A stretch of DNA of 64,000 nt from JBBQNR01 sp963774075. Its GTDB lineage: Bacteria; Actinomycetota; Thermoleophilia; Solirubrobacterales; JBBDJG01. A program made the translations under genes and the position numbers. This document shows, one piece after another, positions 8,659-15,645 of this stretch (the stretch's first letter is position 1; every line of letters starts with the position of its first letter). The notes beneath the pieces are model-generated. The model did not search any database, was not told the origin of the DNA, and was given only the letters and a program-made list of their open reading frames with translations. The DNA is taken from NCBI GenBank assembly GCA_963774075.1, contig CAVZDP010000002.1, positions 372,001 to 436,000 of the forward strand. Reading direction: 5' to 3'.

Positions 8659-9036
8659 TCTATGGTCGTTTTCGGTTCCGGAGCCCTCAGCCTGGCGTAG
8701 CTTGCGGCGCTGGCGAACGCGGTATATGGACGAGTCCATCACGTAGCCGAGCGGGATGTAAACGAGCAGCATGACGGCCGCCAGGCTCACCGAGGACGCG
8801 AAGGACTGCTTCAGGAGCAGGACGAGCACGGCGAGAAAGACGCCGGCGGCGACGATCGCCCGGTTGAGCGCCCCACGCCACGTGGGAGGACGATCGAGCC
8901 GCGCCACCCGCTTTTGCCTGGCCTGGTCGCGCGCCTCCGCCCGCGAGGCCGGCCGGGACGTGCGCCCGCGCCGACGGACGGTTCCTGCCTGCGTGCCGCG
9001 GTGCTTTCGACGCCTCTTCTGGCGCGCGCCCGCCAT
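8656..9036 (-). CDS. Small basic membrane protein, unknown function
   Basis: 126 residues. The first 55 are strongly basic (KRRRKH, RRRGRTSRPASR) and predicted cytoplasmic. Two hydrophobic helices follow (about 60-75, AIVAAGVFLAVLVLLL, and 82-98, VSLAAVMLLVYIPLGYVM), then a charged tail. No family name is recognised. Its ATG shares one base with the TGA of the formimidoyltransferase gene (TGATG), and it ends 10 bases before the MBL-fold start, so it belongs to the same transcription unit. Confidence 0.75.
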   Translation of the reverse strand: MAGARQKRRRKHRGTQAGTVRRRGRTSRPASRAEARDQARQKRVARLDRPPTWRGALNRAIVAAGVFLAVLVLLLKQSFASSVSLAAVMLLVYIPLGYVMDSSIYRVRQRRKLRQAEGSGTENDHR

Positions 9037-9959
9037 CAGCCGAGTCTGCTTTCGAGCACGTGCCGGCTGCGGTCGAAGTCGCGCAATGGAACGTCCTCTG
9101 GGAAGCCGTCGAGCGCCGCCGCCGGTGCGAGGCCGACGAGCTCTCCCCCGCTCACGCGCACTCCGTCCCGGTCCGCCTCGGTTCTGACTCGCTCGACGAC
9201 CGCGGACAGCGGCAGCTGGAACGGATCGTGCACGTTCATCGAGATCTGCACGGTGCCCTTGCGCTCGAGCTTGACGCCGATCGCCCGCAGCCCCGGCAGG
9301 CCGCCCCCGTTCTCGCGCACCCGGGAGGCGATCGCCTTCGCGGTGCCGATGTCGTCGGTCTCCAAGTCGAGGTTGAAGGCGACCAGCGGCGGCCGCGCGG
9401 TCACGAGCGTGGCGCCGGCCGTCGGGTGCAGCTGCACGGGGCCGAAGTCCGGCTCGACCTCGCGGCGCCCGAGCCGTTCCGCAAGGTCCGTGACGCCCCC
9501 CTCGCGGAAGAACGCGCGCTCCTGGCGCTCGGGCGCGGAGGCGAGCTCACCGTATAGGAAGACGGGCAGGTTGAGCTCGCCGGCAAGCCGATTGGCCACC
9601 GCGAGCGCCTCATCGTGCGCGAGCGCGCGGTCCGTGGCGCGCAGATAGACCACCGGCACGACGTCTAGCGCGCCGATGCACGGATGAACGCCCTTGTGAC
9701 TTCGCACGTCGCTGCACGCGACCGCCTCGCGCGCCCCGGCGACCAGCGCGTCGGCCAGTGCCTGTGGCGCGCCGACGAGCGTGAAGACCGTCCGGCCGTA
9801 GTCGGGGTCGGAGTGCACGTCGAGAAGCTTGCAGCCGCGCGAGAAAGCGCGACCGATGGCTTCGATCTTGCCGGCGTCCTCGCCCTCGGTGACGTTCGGC
9901 ACCGATTCCAGCGCGATTTCCGCGCGGCCCGGGTGGTTGGAGCGGTCTCGGTCGTTCAC
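9036..9959 (-). CDS. ftcD: Glutamate formimidoyltransferase, single-domain
   Basis: 307 residues. The family transfers the formimino group of formiminoglutamate to tetrahydrofolate in histidine degradation. The N-terminal part is recognisable from ESVPNVTEGEDAGKI, DVHSDPDYGRTVFTL and SHKGVHPCIGALDVVPV, which holds the catalytic histidine; the usual Arg after HP is Cys here. No cyclodeaminase domain is attached, and no hut genes are nearby. I chose the GTG at 9959 because AGGCAGGA lies about 7 bases upstream and the conserved region starts shortly after; an upstream GTG at 10028 would add 23 residues without conserved features. Confidence 0.88.
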   Translation of the reverse strand: MNDRDRSNHPGRAEIALESVPNVTEGEDAGKIEAIGRAFSRGCKLLDVHSDPDYGRTVFTLVGAPQALADALVAGAREAVACSDVRSHKGVHPCIGALDVVPVVYLRATDRALAHDEALAVANRLAGELNLPVFLYGELASAPERQERAFFREGGVTDLAERLGRREVEPDFGPVQLHPTAGATLVTARPPLVAFNLDLETDDIGTAKAIASRVRENGGGLPGLRAIGVKLERKGTVQISMNVHDPFQLPLSAVVERVRTEADRDGVRVSGGELVGLAPAAALDGFPEDVPLRDFDRSRHVLESRLG

Positions 9960-10041
9960 GGGTGGTCCTGCCTCACAATCCGGTCGGTGCCCCCGCTGCC
10001 TGATGGTAGTGTCCCCAAACGGGGCCACTGTTGCCCTCCCG

Positions 10042-10118
10042 GGCGGAGTAGCTCAGTTGGTTAGAGCAGCGGAATCATAATCCGCGTGTCGGGGGTTCGA
10101 GTCCCTCCTCCGCCACCA
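10042..10118 (+). tRNA. tRNA-Met (anticodon CAT), CCA encoded
   Basis: A complete cloverleaf: acceptor GGCGGAG pairs with CTCCGCC, anticodon stem GCGGA/TCCGC encloses a 7-base loop with CAT at 10076-10078, and the T arm contains GGTTCGAGTCC. CCA is encoded at 10116-10118. The arm sequence is typical of actinobacterial elongator tRNA-Met; an Ile2 tRNA is less likely. It borders the accessory segment that follows. Confidence 0.95.
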
Positions 10119-10126
10119 ATCGAAAG

Positions 10127-10146
10127 CCCCGTTACGACGGGGTTTT
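10127..10146 (+). terminator. Intrinsic terminator of tRNA-Met
   Basis: CCCCGT-TACG-ACGGGG forms a 6-bp stem followed by TTTT, starting 9 bases after the tRNA. Confidence 0.85.
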
Positions 10147-10175
10147 CGTCGCTTCGGGGCGTGTCATCTTCTGGT

Positions 10176-10210
10176 CACTTTGGTCAAAGTGGTAACGGAT
10201 TGGCAACGAG
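10176..10210. repeat. Inverted repeat and GGTAACG pair, possible element end
   Basis: A perfect 7-bp inverted repeat (CACTTTG-GT-CAAAGTG, 10176-10191) runs into GGTAACGGA and GGCAACGAG spaced 11 bases apart. A similar pair in opposite orientation lies at 13566-13586. Both flank the lower-GC gene set, so they may be recombinase sites. This is an inference from symmetry only. Confidence 0.35.
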
Positions 10211-10300
10211 CGCCTCCCTAAAGCGCCTATCCCTCCAGGGAGGGCATCACCCCGTTTAGCCCCCTAAACGCCCCTCAGCGGACGCGCAGGAGCGTCTGAG

Positions 10301-10513
10301 CTAGGTTCTCGGCCGGGGTCGGCGTTTACCTTCTGAACGCATAGCCGCATCCACTATCTGCTGGATCCTCCCGACCGACAGGCCCGCGGCCTTAGCGACG
10401 GTGCGCCGGCTGACACCCTCCGCGCTGGCCCGGACGATCAGCCTGTCGCGTTCCTCCCGCGCCGCCTCGAGCTTCCTAGCCTCCCGCTGGAGGGATTTGA
10501 CCGAATCGCTCAA
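10301..10513 (-). CDS. Small helix-turn-helix protein
   Basis: 70 residues from a TTG start. Residues 1-30 are a charged helix (LQREARKLEAAREERDRLI). A helix-turn-helix of the sigma-r4/Homeodomain-like type follows: GVSRRTVAKAAGLSVGRIQQIV at about 34-55. Small proteins like this occur on mobile elements as regulators or recombination directionality factors, but nothing here fixes the role. It is transcribed away from the gene at 10601. Confidence 0.6.
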   Translation of the reverse strand: MSDSVKSLQREARKLEAAREERDRLIVRASAEGVSRRTVAKAAGLSVGRIQQIVDAAMRSEGKRRPRPRT

Positions 10514-10600
10514 GAGTGTTTAGCTACTGAACGATAGGAGCCACAAAGCCCCCGCGCGATCGGAACCGCCGGGGGCACGACACAGGAGGTACTAGCTCCC

Positions 10601-11212
10601 ATGCAGAAGCAGCCTAACGATCATCCCCAGCACGAGGACGAAGGCGCGGCCCCGTTCGACCTACAGGACGACTTCGACAAGACGATCGTGCATAGACGGC
10701 CCACAAAGGCCGAAGAGGGGTTAGCAGCAAACCGCCTGCTACAGCTCGCGCGCATGGGGCTCGCGGGTGGCATCGTCGGTTTCATGGAGGACGGCTGGGT
10801 GGTCGATGCACTGGGCCTACTGCCCGACATTTACCCCTCAACCCACGGCGCTTACGAGGCCCGTGTCCCGAACCCCGCGAACTGTGGCGACGATACCGAT
10901 TGGGGCGGCGAGTTGGAACGAGCATGCAAGCAGGAGATTCACGAGGCACTGACCCAACGCAGCCGAGTCGCCACCTGGGAGCTGTCGCAGGCCGAACGGT
11001 CGTTGAACAAAGCCATCAAGACGGGTAACGCGGAGACGGCCGGCTATTGCCTCTTTCGCGCCGCCGAGCTGATGGGAGCCATCGAGGACGAAAAGGAAGA
11101 GGAAGAGTGGCGCAGGCGCTTCAAGAGGAAGCAGACCGCGGCCGCCCGAATGAAGCCGAAGAACGTAACGCCCCTCCGGGTAGGGCCTGCCCTCGAGAAT
11201 CTAGGCGACTAG
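10601..11212 (+). CDS. Hypothetical protein in the accessory segment
   Basis: 203 residues, highly charged. A strong AGGAGG lies 11 bases before the ATG. The N-terminal 40 residues are acidic and probably disordered. The middle (about 46-120) has a short hydrophobic stretch LARMGLAGGIVGFMEDGWVV, and the C-terminal part is helical with an acidic-basic run (EDEKEEEEWRRRFKRKQ). I recognise no family. It precedes the small gene at 11305 by about 90 bases on the same strand. Confidence 0.7.
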   Translation: MQKQPNDHPQHEDEGAAPFDLQDDFDKTIVHRRPTKAEEGLAANRLLQLARMGLAGGIVGFMEDGWVVDALGLLPDIYPSTHGAYEARVPNPANCGDDTDWGGELERACKQEIHEALTQRSRVATWELSQAERSLNKAIKTGNAETAGYCLFRAAELMGAIEDEKEEEEWRRRFKRKQTAAARMKPKNVTPLRVGPALENLGD

Positions 11213-11304
11213 CGCCGTGCGTGGATGCGCCGGCTTGTGAAGTGATCGCGCACGACCGGCAGCGAGGCTACATTCCGTAGCCCGTAGGCATTGAAGGAGT
11301 CGGA

Positions 11305-11541
11305 ATGGGCAATTGGATCGGCAAGAGAGTAATCGTTGACGAAATACCGCAGCTCAAGGGCCTTACCGAAGAGGAGCGCGAGGGGACGGTTGTGGGACAG
11401 GGCGGGCCTGGCGAGATCGCTGTCAAGGTCGGGCCCCCCGAGCTTGCGATCATGATGTCAGGCCCCGGCGCAACGATGCTCATCTATCCGAAGCGCAGCG
11501 AGTGTCGGCTCGTGGAGCCGCCGCCCGACGACGACTCATAG
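11305..11541 (+). CDS. Small hypothetical protein upstream of the TIR gene
   Basis: 78 residues. AAGGAG lies 7 bases before the ATG, which makes translation credible. The composition (GKRVIVDEIPQLKGL, then EGTVVGQGGPGEIAVKV) suggests a small beta-barrel of SH3 type, with an acidic C-terminal tail. No family is recognised. It ends 31 bases before the TIR-domain gene and is probably co-transcribed with it, so a partner or regulator role is conceivable. Confidence 0.65.
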   Translation: MGNWIGKRVIVDEIPQLKGLTEEEREGTVVGQGGPGEIAVKVGPPELAIMMSGPGATMLIYPKRSECRLVEPPPDDDS

Positions 11542-11572
11542 ATCCCGCCCGGCGGCTCGCTGACCATAGGTC

Positions 11573-12373
11573 TTGAGGATTTTCTTCTGTCACGCGGGCG
11601 AGGACAAGCCCACCGTCGAGCAGGTTTACGAGCGGTGCGTTGCTACTTTTCCTGAGTTCGAGGGCTGGCTAGACCGTTACGAGATCGTCGCGGGAGAGGA
11701 CCTCTTCGACAAGATCGGGGAGGGGATTGACCACTCTGACAAGTTCTTCGTCTTCCTGAGCAAGAAGTCGATCGATAAGCCCTGGGTCAAGACGGAGCTG
11801 CACCAGGCCCTGATGGACGAAATCAAGGGACGAAAGGCAGCCGATTTCATCGTGCCGGTGAAACTCGAATACATCAGCACATTCCCGAAGTTCATCGAGG
11901 CAAGGAAGTACATAGACCTTGAGCGGCTGACTGAGCCAGAGTGGCTAGCCGAGATCGAGGGCGTCATAAGAGGCGCGCCGGTCCCTGCCACGGCGGGCGA
12001 GGACAACCTTGCTTACTGGGTCGTGCCGAACCCCGACGCCCCTGAGGTATCGGTGATGTTCCACGCGAGGCATTGGGCTGAGAACATCGGCTTTCTGGTG
12101 GAAACTGAAGTGCCTATCCGGGCTCGCACTTATGCCTTGCTAGAGCGACCGCTCGGAACGCATTTCTACAGAGGGATCGAGTCATGGACGACCAAGTATG
12201 GAGTCTGGACAAACGCCCGAATCGAGAGGGATCAGCACTTCACGATGTTGATGCGATTCTCCGAAGGAACGGACTTGGAAAGCGTCGTGACCAATGTTGA
12301 GCGCTGGGACGGGAGCGATGCCGACAGAACGGTTCAGTCAAACATCGCTGGTCCGCTGCCCCCCATCCCCTGA
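11573..12373 (+). CDS. TIR-domain protein, candidate NADase defence effector
   Basis: 266 residues from a TTG start, directly downstream of an in-frame TAG, so no longer form exists. Residues 1-130 are a TIR domain: first strand RIFFCHAGEDKP, the BB-loop region around GEDLFDKIGEGI, FFVFLSKKSI, and WVKTELHQAL, whose Glu75 matches the catalytic Glu of NAD-cleaving TIR domains. The C-terminal 135 residues (from about LAYWVVPNPDAP) are not recognised and may sense a trigger. Bacterial TIR proteins of this kind often act in anti-phage defence by depleting NAD or making cyclic ADP-ribose signals. The position next to a tRNA and a toxin-antitoxin pair fits. No ThsA-like partner is present. Confidence 0.8.
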   Translation: MRIFFCHAGEDKPTVEQVYERCVATFPEFEGWLDRYEIVAGEDLFDKIGEGIDHSDKFFVFLSKKSIDKPWVKTELHQALMDEIKGRKAADFIVPVKLEYISTFPKFIEARKYIDLERLTEPEWLAEIEGVIRGAPVPATAGEDNLAYWVVPNPDAPEVSVMFHARHWAENIGFLVETEVPIRARTYALLERPLGTHFYRGIESWTTKYGVWTNARIERDQHFTMLMRFSEGTDLESVVTNVERWDGSDADRTVQSNIAGPLPPIP

Positions 12374-12471
12374 GGATCTCTTACGTTTGGGGGCGCGCCT
12401 TTTCCCTTTTGAATTCTCCCGGCTTAGGGGCACCCAGGGGCGCGACAAGGCAAGGCTCGACCGCGGCTAGT

Positions 12472-12987
12472 TCAGGACGCGGACTGCGAAGCAACCGCCT
12501 TCCGCAGATCCTTCATAAGCAAGATGAGATGGAGAGGATCGGTTGGTGACTCTTCGAAGTCATAGCGCTTGTACCAACGCCGAGCGCCCTCGGTCTTTGC
12601 ATGAACGACCAGCGCTCTTAGCCCGACACGATCAGCCACCGCCACACACTGCTCCATCGCGTCCCGGAGCAATGAACTTCCTAGACCAGCGCCTTGATGG
12701 CCTAAGTCAACGGCGAGCCGCGCAAGGACCACGACCGGAATAGGGCGGTGCATAGGTTGACCCCTGGCAAGCCTGCTTGTTGCGTCAGCCGGGGCTACCG
12801 CGCCCCCGGCAAGGCCGTAGTAGCCAACAATGGAATCCCCGTCAGTGGTGACGAAGACCCTACATGCGTCTGACGCGTGGTTTGCTGCTGCGTGCTTCTT
12901 TAGCCAGTCGTCAAGCGCTGGCTCCCCGCACGTAAAGTCATCGCGAATGTGCCGTTTGTCTAGCGGTTCGGGCCGGCTATACGGCAC
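12472..12987 (-). CDS. GNAT acetyltransferase toxin, TacT type
   Basis: 171 residues. TacT-family toxins acetylate the amino group of aminoacyl-tRNAs and stop translation. The recognisable order is FTCGEPALDDWLKKHA at the N-terminus, VGYYGLAGG, then VVVLARLAVDLGHQGAGLGSS, which is the acetyl-CoA-binding loop, and finally RRWYKRYDFE with the conserved tyrosine. The start lies 6 bases after the stop of the ribbon-helix-helix antitoxin gene, the normal antitoxin-first arrangement. Both genes appear intact. Confidence 0.88.
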   Translation of the reverse strand: MPYSRPEPLDKRHIRDDFTCGEPALDDWLKKHAAANHASDACRVFVTTDGDSIVGYYGLAGGAVAPADATSRLARGQPMHRPIPVVVLARLAVDLGHQGAGLGSSLLRDAMEQCVAVADRVGLRALVVHAKTEGARRWYKRYDFEESPTDPLHLILLMKDLRKAVASQSAS

Positions 12988-12993
12988 GGCCCA

Positions 12994-13284
12994 CTAGCTA
13001 AACACTGAGCGTCTAGAGAAAAGCTCTTCCAGGGCAGGCTTTTCTTGCTCTGGCCGGTCCAGCAGCTCAACGAAGTGACCCCAGTCCTCACTATCGAGGA
13101 CAAATCGCGTGCGATCAGCCAGAATGCGCTCGGCTTCGATGAGCGCAGCCCCCTGGACGAAGTCGGTCAGGTTGCGGTGCGATGCGGAGGCAGCCTGACG
13201 CACGATCTCGTCAGCCTCCGGCGATACCCGGAAACTCCAGCGAGTCGCTTTGACGTGTACTGCCTTTGGGGCTATCTCGGCCAT
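12994..13284 (-). CDS. DUF1778-type (TacA-like) antitoxin
   Basis: 96 residues from the ATG at 13284. The ribbon-helix-helix starts at TRWSFRVSPEADEIVRQAAS, followed by LTDFVQGAALIEAERIL, characteristic of DUF1778 antitoxins that bind DNA and neutralise GNAT toxins. The C-terminal tail (SEDWGHFVELLDRPEQEKPA) is the usual toxin-binding segment. A longer frame reaches 13380, but the extra 32 residues show no family sequence and cross the palindromes upstream, so the shorter start is preferred. Confidence 0.85.
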   Translation of the reverse strand: MAEIAPKAVHVKATRWSFRVSPEADEIVRQAASASHRNLTDFVQGAALIEAERILADRTRFVLDSEDWGHFVELLDRPEQEKPALEELFSRRSVFS

Positions 13285-13295
13285 CGGAGTATCAG

Positions 13296-13317
13296 TGTAC
13301 AGCCATCGTACGTACGA
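13296..13317 (-). promoter_or_regulatory. Paired palindromes, likely antitoxin operator
   Basis: TGTACA (13296-13301) and the perfect 12-bp palindrome TCGTACGTACGA (13306-13317) lie 12-33 bases upstream of the antitoxin ATG. Ribbon-helix-helix antitoxins commonly repress their own operon through short palindromes here. The binding itself is inferred. Confidence 0.5.
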
Positions 13318-13380
13318 ATCAAAGGAATCGGCCTTTTTGGGGCAATCCTTTAGCGCCAGCCCGCCAAATCGGGGGCGCAC

Positions 13381-13686
13381 TTAGTTGGGGCAGGCCCCTC
13401 AATGACCCACTCTAGCCGGGCGGGGGCCGCCCTTACGCCTCAAATCCTCTGAGGCTGCCTATATATACACATGCAAGGCCACGCGGATCGGACCACTCCC
13501 CCGCCCCTAGTACCCCTGCATGGCGGCACGCGCATCACCGCAGCTCGGCCGTCGATTCGGGCTCACTCGTTACCACTCTCGTTACCAGCGGAGAGGGAAG
13601 AGACAGACGATCCCGCTTGCAATGCGGGATTGCGGGGGTGCTGACGCCTGGATGCACTATCCGCACGTCGGCGCCGGCAGACGCGG
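13381..13686. other. Non-coding edge of the accessory segment
   Basis: About 300 bases without a supported gene. It holds an AT-rich TATATATA near 13460, two copies of CTCGTTACC 12 bases apart (13566-13586), and a 7-bp stem with a 7-base loop at 13610-13630 (ATCCCGC/GCGGGAT). The repeat pair mirrors the one near 10191. I see no integrase or transposase remnant long enough to name. Confidence 0.5.
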
Positions 13687-13839
13687 CTAGCCCAGCTCGA
13701 GCCCCGGCCCCGGCTCCGGCCAACCATTCGGTGGGCGCACGACGGCGTCGGGGTCGTACAGCTCACGAAAGGCATCCATGTCGCCCGCGTCCCACGCTGC
13801 GAGGGCGGCTCGCACGATCTCCAAGTTCTCCTGCGACAT
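13687..13839 (-). pseudogene. Truncated SnoaL/NTF2-like gene
   Basis: About 50 residues beginning MSQENLEIVRAALAAWDAGD, then FRELYDPDAVVRPP and a stop shortly after GWPEPGP. Members of the SnoaL-like NTF2 family normally run to about 120-140 residues from this start. The remaining two thirds are absent downstream on the minus strand, where the accessory segment begins. It looks like a gene cut by insertion or deletion at the segment border. Confidence 0.6.
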
Positions 13840-13992
13840 CGCGTCGCGTTGCAGTAATGTCGAAAGCTCCGCGCGCTCCCGCATTTCGCGCAATGCGACA
13901 GCTCAGATTCTCGATTAACCTTGCCCGACGCCTGGGCAGTCTGCCCTGGGGGCCGGCGATGAGCTTGAATCACTGAAGGGGTCTACAGGGAC

Positions 13993-14634
13993 ATGAGCAA
14001 GTTGAGAGTCCACATCTCGGTCTCCGCAGACGGCTACGTTGCCGGGCCAAACCAGAGCAAGGAGAATCCGCTCGGCGAGGGCGGCGAGAGCCTGCACGAC
14101 TGGGTCGTCGCCCTGAAGGTCTGGCGCGATCCCCACGGCATGGAAGGCGGAGAGGTGAACGCGAGCACCCCTGTGGTCGAGGACGCGCTTGCGAACGTCG
14201 GTGCCGAGATCATGGGCCGCGGGAAGTTCGGGGGCGGGCCCGGCCCGTGGGGCGACGATGCTTGGCCCGGATGGTGGGGCGAGAGGCCTCCGTTCCACAT
14301 GCCCGTCTTCGTTCTCACCCACCACGAGCGCGACCCGCTGACGCTCTCGGACACGACCTTCACCTTCGTCACAGACGGGATCGAGCCTGTCCTGGAGCAG
14401 GCAAGGCAAACAGCCGCCGGCAAAGACGTCACGGTCGGTGGAGGCGCCGATGTCATCAACCAGTACCTGGCGGCTGGGCTCGTCGACGAGCTCGAGCTGC
14501 ACATCGTCCCGCTCGTGCTCGGCGGCGGCGCTCGGTTGTTCGAGGGCATTGGCCCGAACTTGACGCTGGAGCAGATCCGGACGGTCGAAGCACCTGGAGT
14601 GACTCACCTGAAGTACCGCCCGTCGCTCACCTGA
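13993..14634 (+). CDS. Dihydrofolate reductase family protein (RibD C-terminal-like)
   Basis: 213 residues. The family begins with a short strand and SADGYVAGPNQS, as here (VHISVSADGYVAGP). Later come MGRGKFGGGPGPW, the NADPH-binding VGGGADVINQYLAAGLVDEL and LHIVPLVLGGGARLF. These are the signatures of the RibD C-terminal/DHFR-like oxidoreductases of unknown substrate that are abundant in actinobacteria. It is unlikely to be the main folate enzyme. An AGGGA lies 4 bases before the ATG. No operon partner is evident. Confidence 0.88.
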   Translation: MSKLRVHISVSADGYVAGPNQSKENPLGEGGESLHDWVVALKVWRDPHGMEGGEVNASTPVVEDALANVGAEIMGRGKFGGGPGPWGDDAWPGWWGERPPFHMPVFVLTHHERDPLTLSDTTFTFVTDGIEPVLEQARQTAAGKDVTVGGGADVINQYLAAGLVDELELHIVPLVLGGGARLFEGIGPNLTLEQIRTVEAPGVTHLKYRPSLT

Positions 14635-14712
14635 TCGGAGCGCCGACAGGAGCAGTCAGCCCAGCTCGAACGCTTCCGCTTGCGAATAGTTGGCTGGCAC
14701 CCAGAGGTGGGC

Positions 14713-14718
14713 TATGGT
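14713..14718 (+). promoter_or_regulatory. Probable -10 box of a leaderless transcript
   Basis: TATGGT is followed by 6 bases and the ATG at 14725, with no Shine-Dalgarno sequence between. It decides the start of the next gene in favour of 14725 over the upstream in-frame ATG-like codons. Confidence 0.5.
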
Positions 14719-14724
14719 CGGCCG

Positions 14725-15612
14725 ATGGGTGGCTGGCCCGCGATCGGCGAACCGGAACTTCGCGCGCGGCTCGCGATGTCGGACGAGGAGTTCATCGAAC
14801 TCGCCATGGGCTGGGTGCAGGAGGTCGGCCCGCGGGAGTTCAGTGAACAGATCTACGAGCGTGCACTGGGATATCCGTGGGCGCGTCCGGCCGAGTCGTT
14901 TCTGCTGACCGGCGAGCAGGTGCAGCCCTTCGACGAGGTCCCCGCCGAGGTGCGAGAAGAAGTTCTCTCCGGCCTGGCGAGAGGCGACGTCGAGCGCTAT
15001 CCGTTGCTCTCGTTTGGATCGAACGGTGATCCTGAGACCCTGATGCTGAAGTTCGGGAACCTCGATGAGGAGGACCGGCGCCTGCTGGTCACCTCGGGAC
15101 ATCTCTACGACTTCGACGTCGGCGCGGCGGCGATGCCGACCTTCTACGGCTCGCTTCCCGCAACGATCTTCCCGAGCCCCGGCACCGCTATCCGGGCGTC
15201 GGTGCTCTGGGTCACCACAGCCCAACTGGTCGCCCTGACGTGGAGCGAGATCTCATACCGTCTGGGCCGACTGGAGCCCGTGCGCTTCGACCCCGACAAG
15301 GACGAGGCGCCGGCGGTCGAGAGGGTGTTCGCGTTCGCCTCGCGATGGGGCGCGCACTGTGTCGAGGGAGAGCCGGTGGCGATGCAGGCGATACCCGCGG
15401 TGGGCCGCGTCGCGCCGGTGCTGACGCAGGAGCAACTCCTCGATCAGATCGCGCGGTCTGTGTTCGGTGAAACGGCGAGCGCACGTGACCTCGTTACGCG
15501 CGTGATGGAAGACTTCGGCACGGCCGCGACCACGATCGGGCCGGTGCTGCGCGAAACCGCCCGGCCGTTCGAGTCTGAGCGCTGGACGCCGTTTCCGGCG
15601 TCGACCCCTTGA
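14725..15612 (+). CDS. Hypothetical protein, possible gamma-glutamylcyclotransferase-like fold
   Basis: 295 residues, soluble. The only familiar piece is YPLLSFGSNGDPETLMLKF in the middle, which resembles the YGSN loop of gamma-glutamylcyclotransferase-like folds; LLVTSGHLYDFDVG and SLPATIFPSPGTAI follow in a plausible order for that fold. The N-terminal 80 residues (EPELRARLAMSDEEFIELAM) are helical. An alternative start at 14680 would add 15 residues, but the TATGGT box at 14713 argues against it. Function is unknown. Confidence 0.7.
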   Translation: MGGWPAIGEPELRARLAMSDEEFIELAMGWVQEVGPREFSEQIYERALGYPWARPAESFLLTGEQVQPFDEVPAEVREEVLSGLARGDVERYPLLSFGSNGDPETLMLKFGNLDEEDRRLLVTSGHLYDFDVGAAAMPTFYGSLPATIFPSPGTAIRASVLWVTTAQLVALTWSEISYRLGRLEPVRFDPDKDEAPAVERVFAFASRWGAHCVEGEPVAMQAIPAVGRVAPVLTQEQLLDQIARSVFGETASARDLVTRVMEDFGTAATTIGPVLRETARPFESERWTPFPASTP

Positions 15613-15645
15613 GAACGTCGCTACTCGCGCGAACGAGCAGTGGCG

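Noticed and set aside
13610..13630. Hairpin resembling a tRNA anticodon arm (loop TTGCAAT)
   Set aside because: No acceptor, D or T arms can be built around it on either strand, so it is not a tRNA gene.
10150..13690. Complete prophage or integrative element
   Set aside because: No integrase, replication, capsid or transfer gene is visible, and no direct repeat of the tRNA 3' end was found at the far side.
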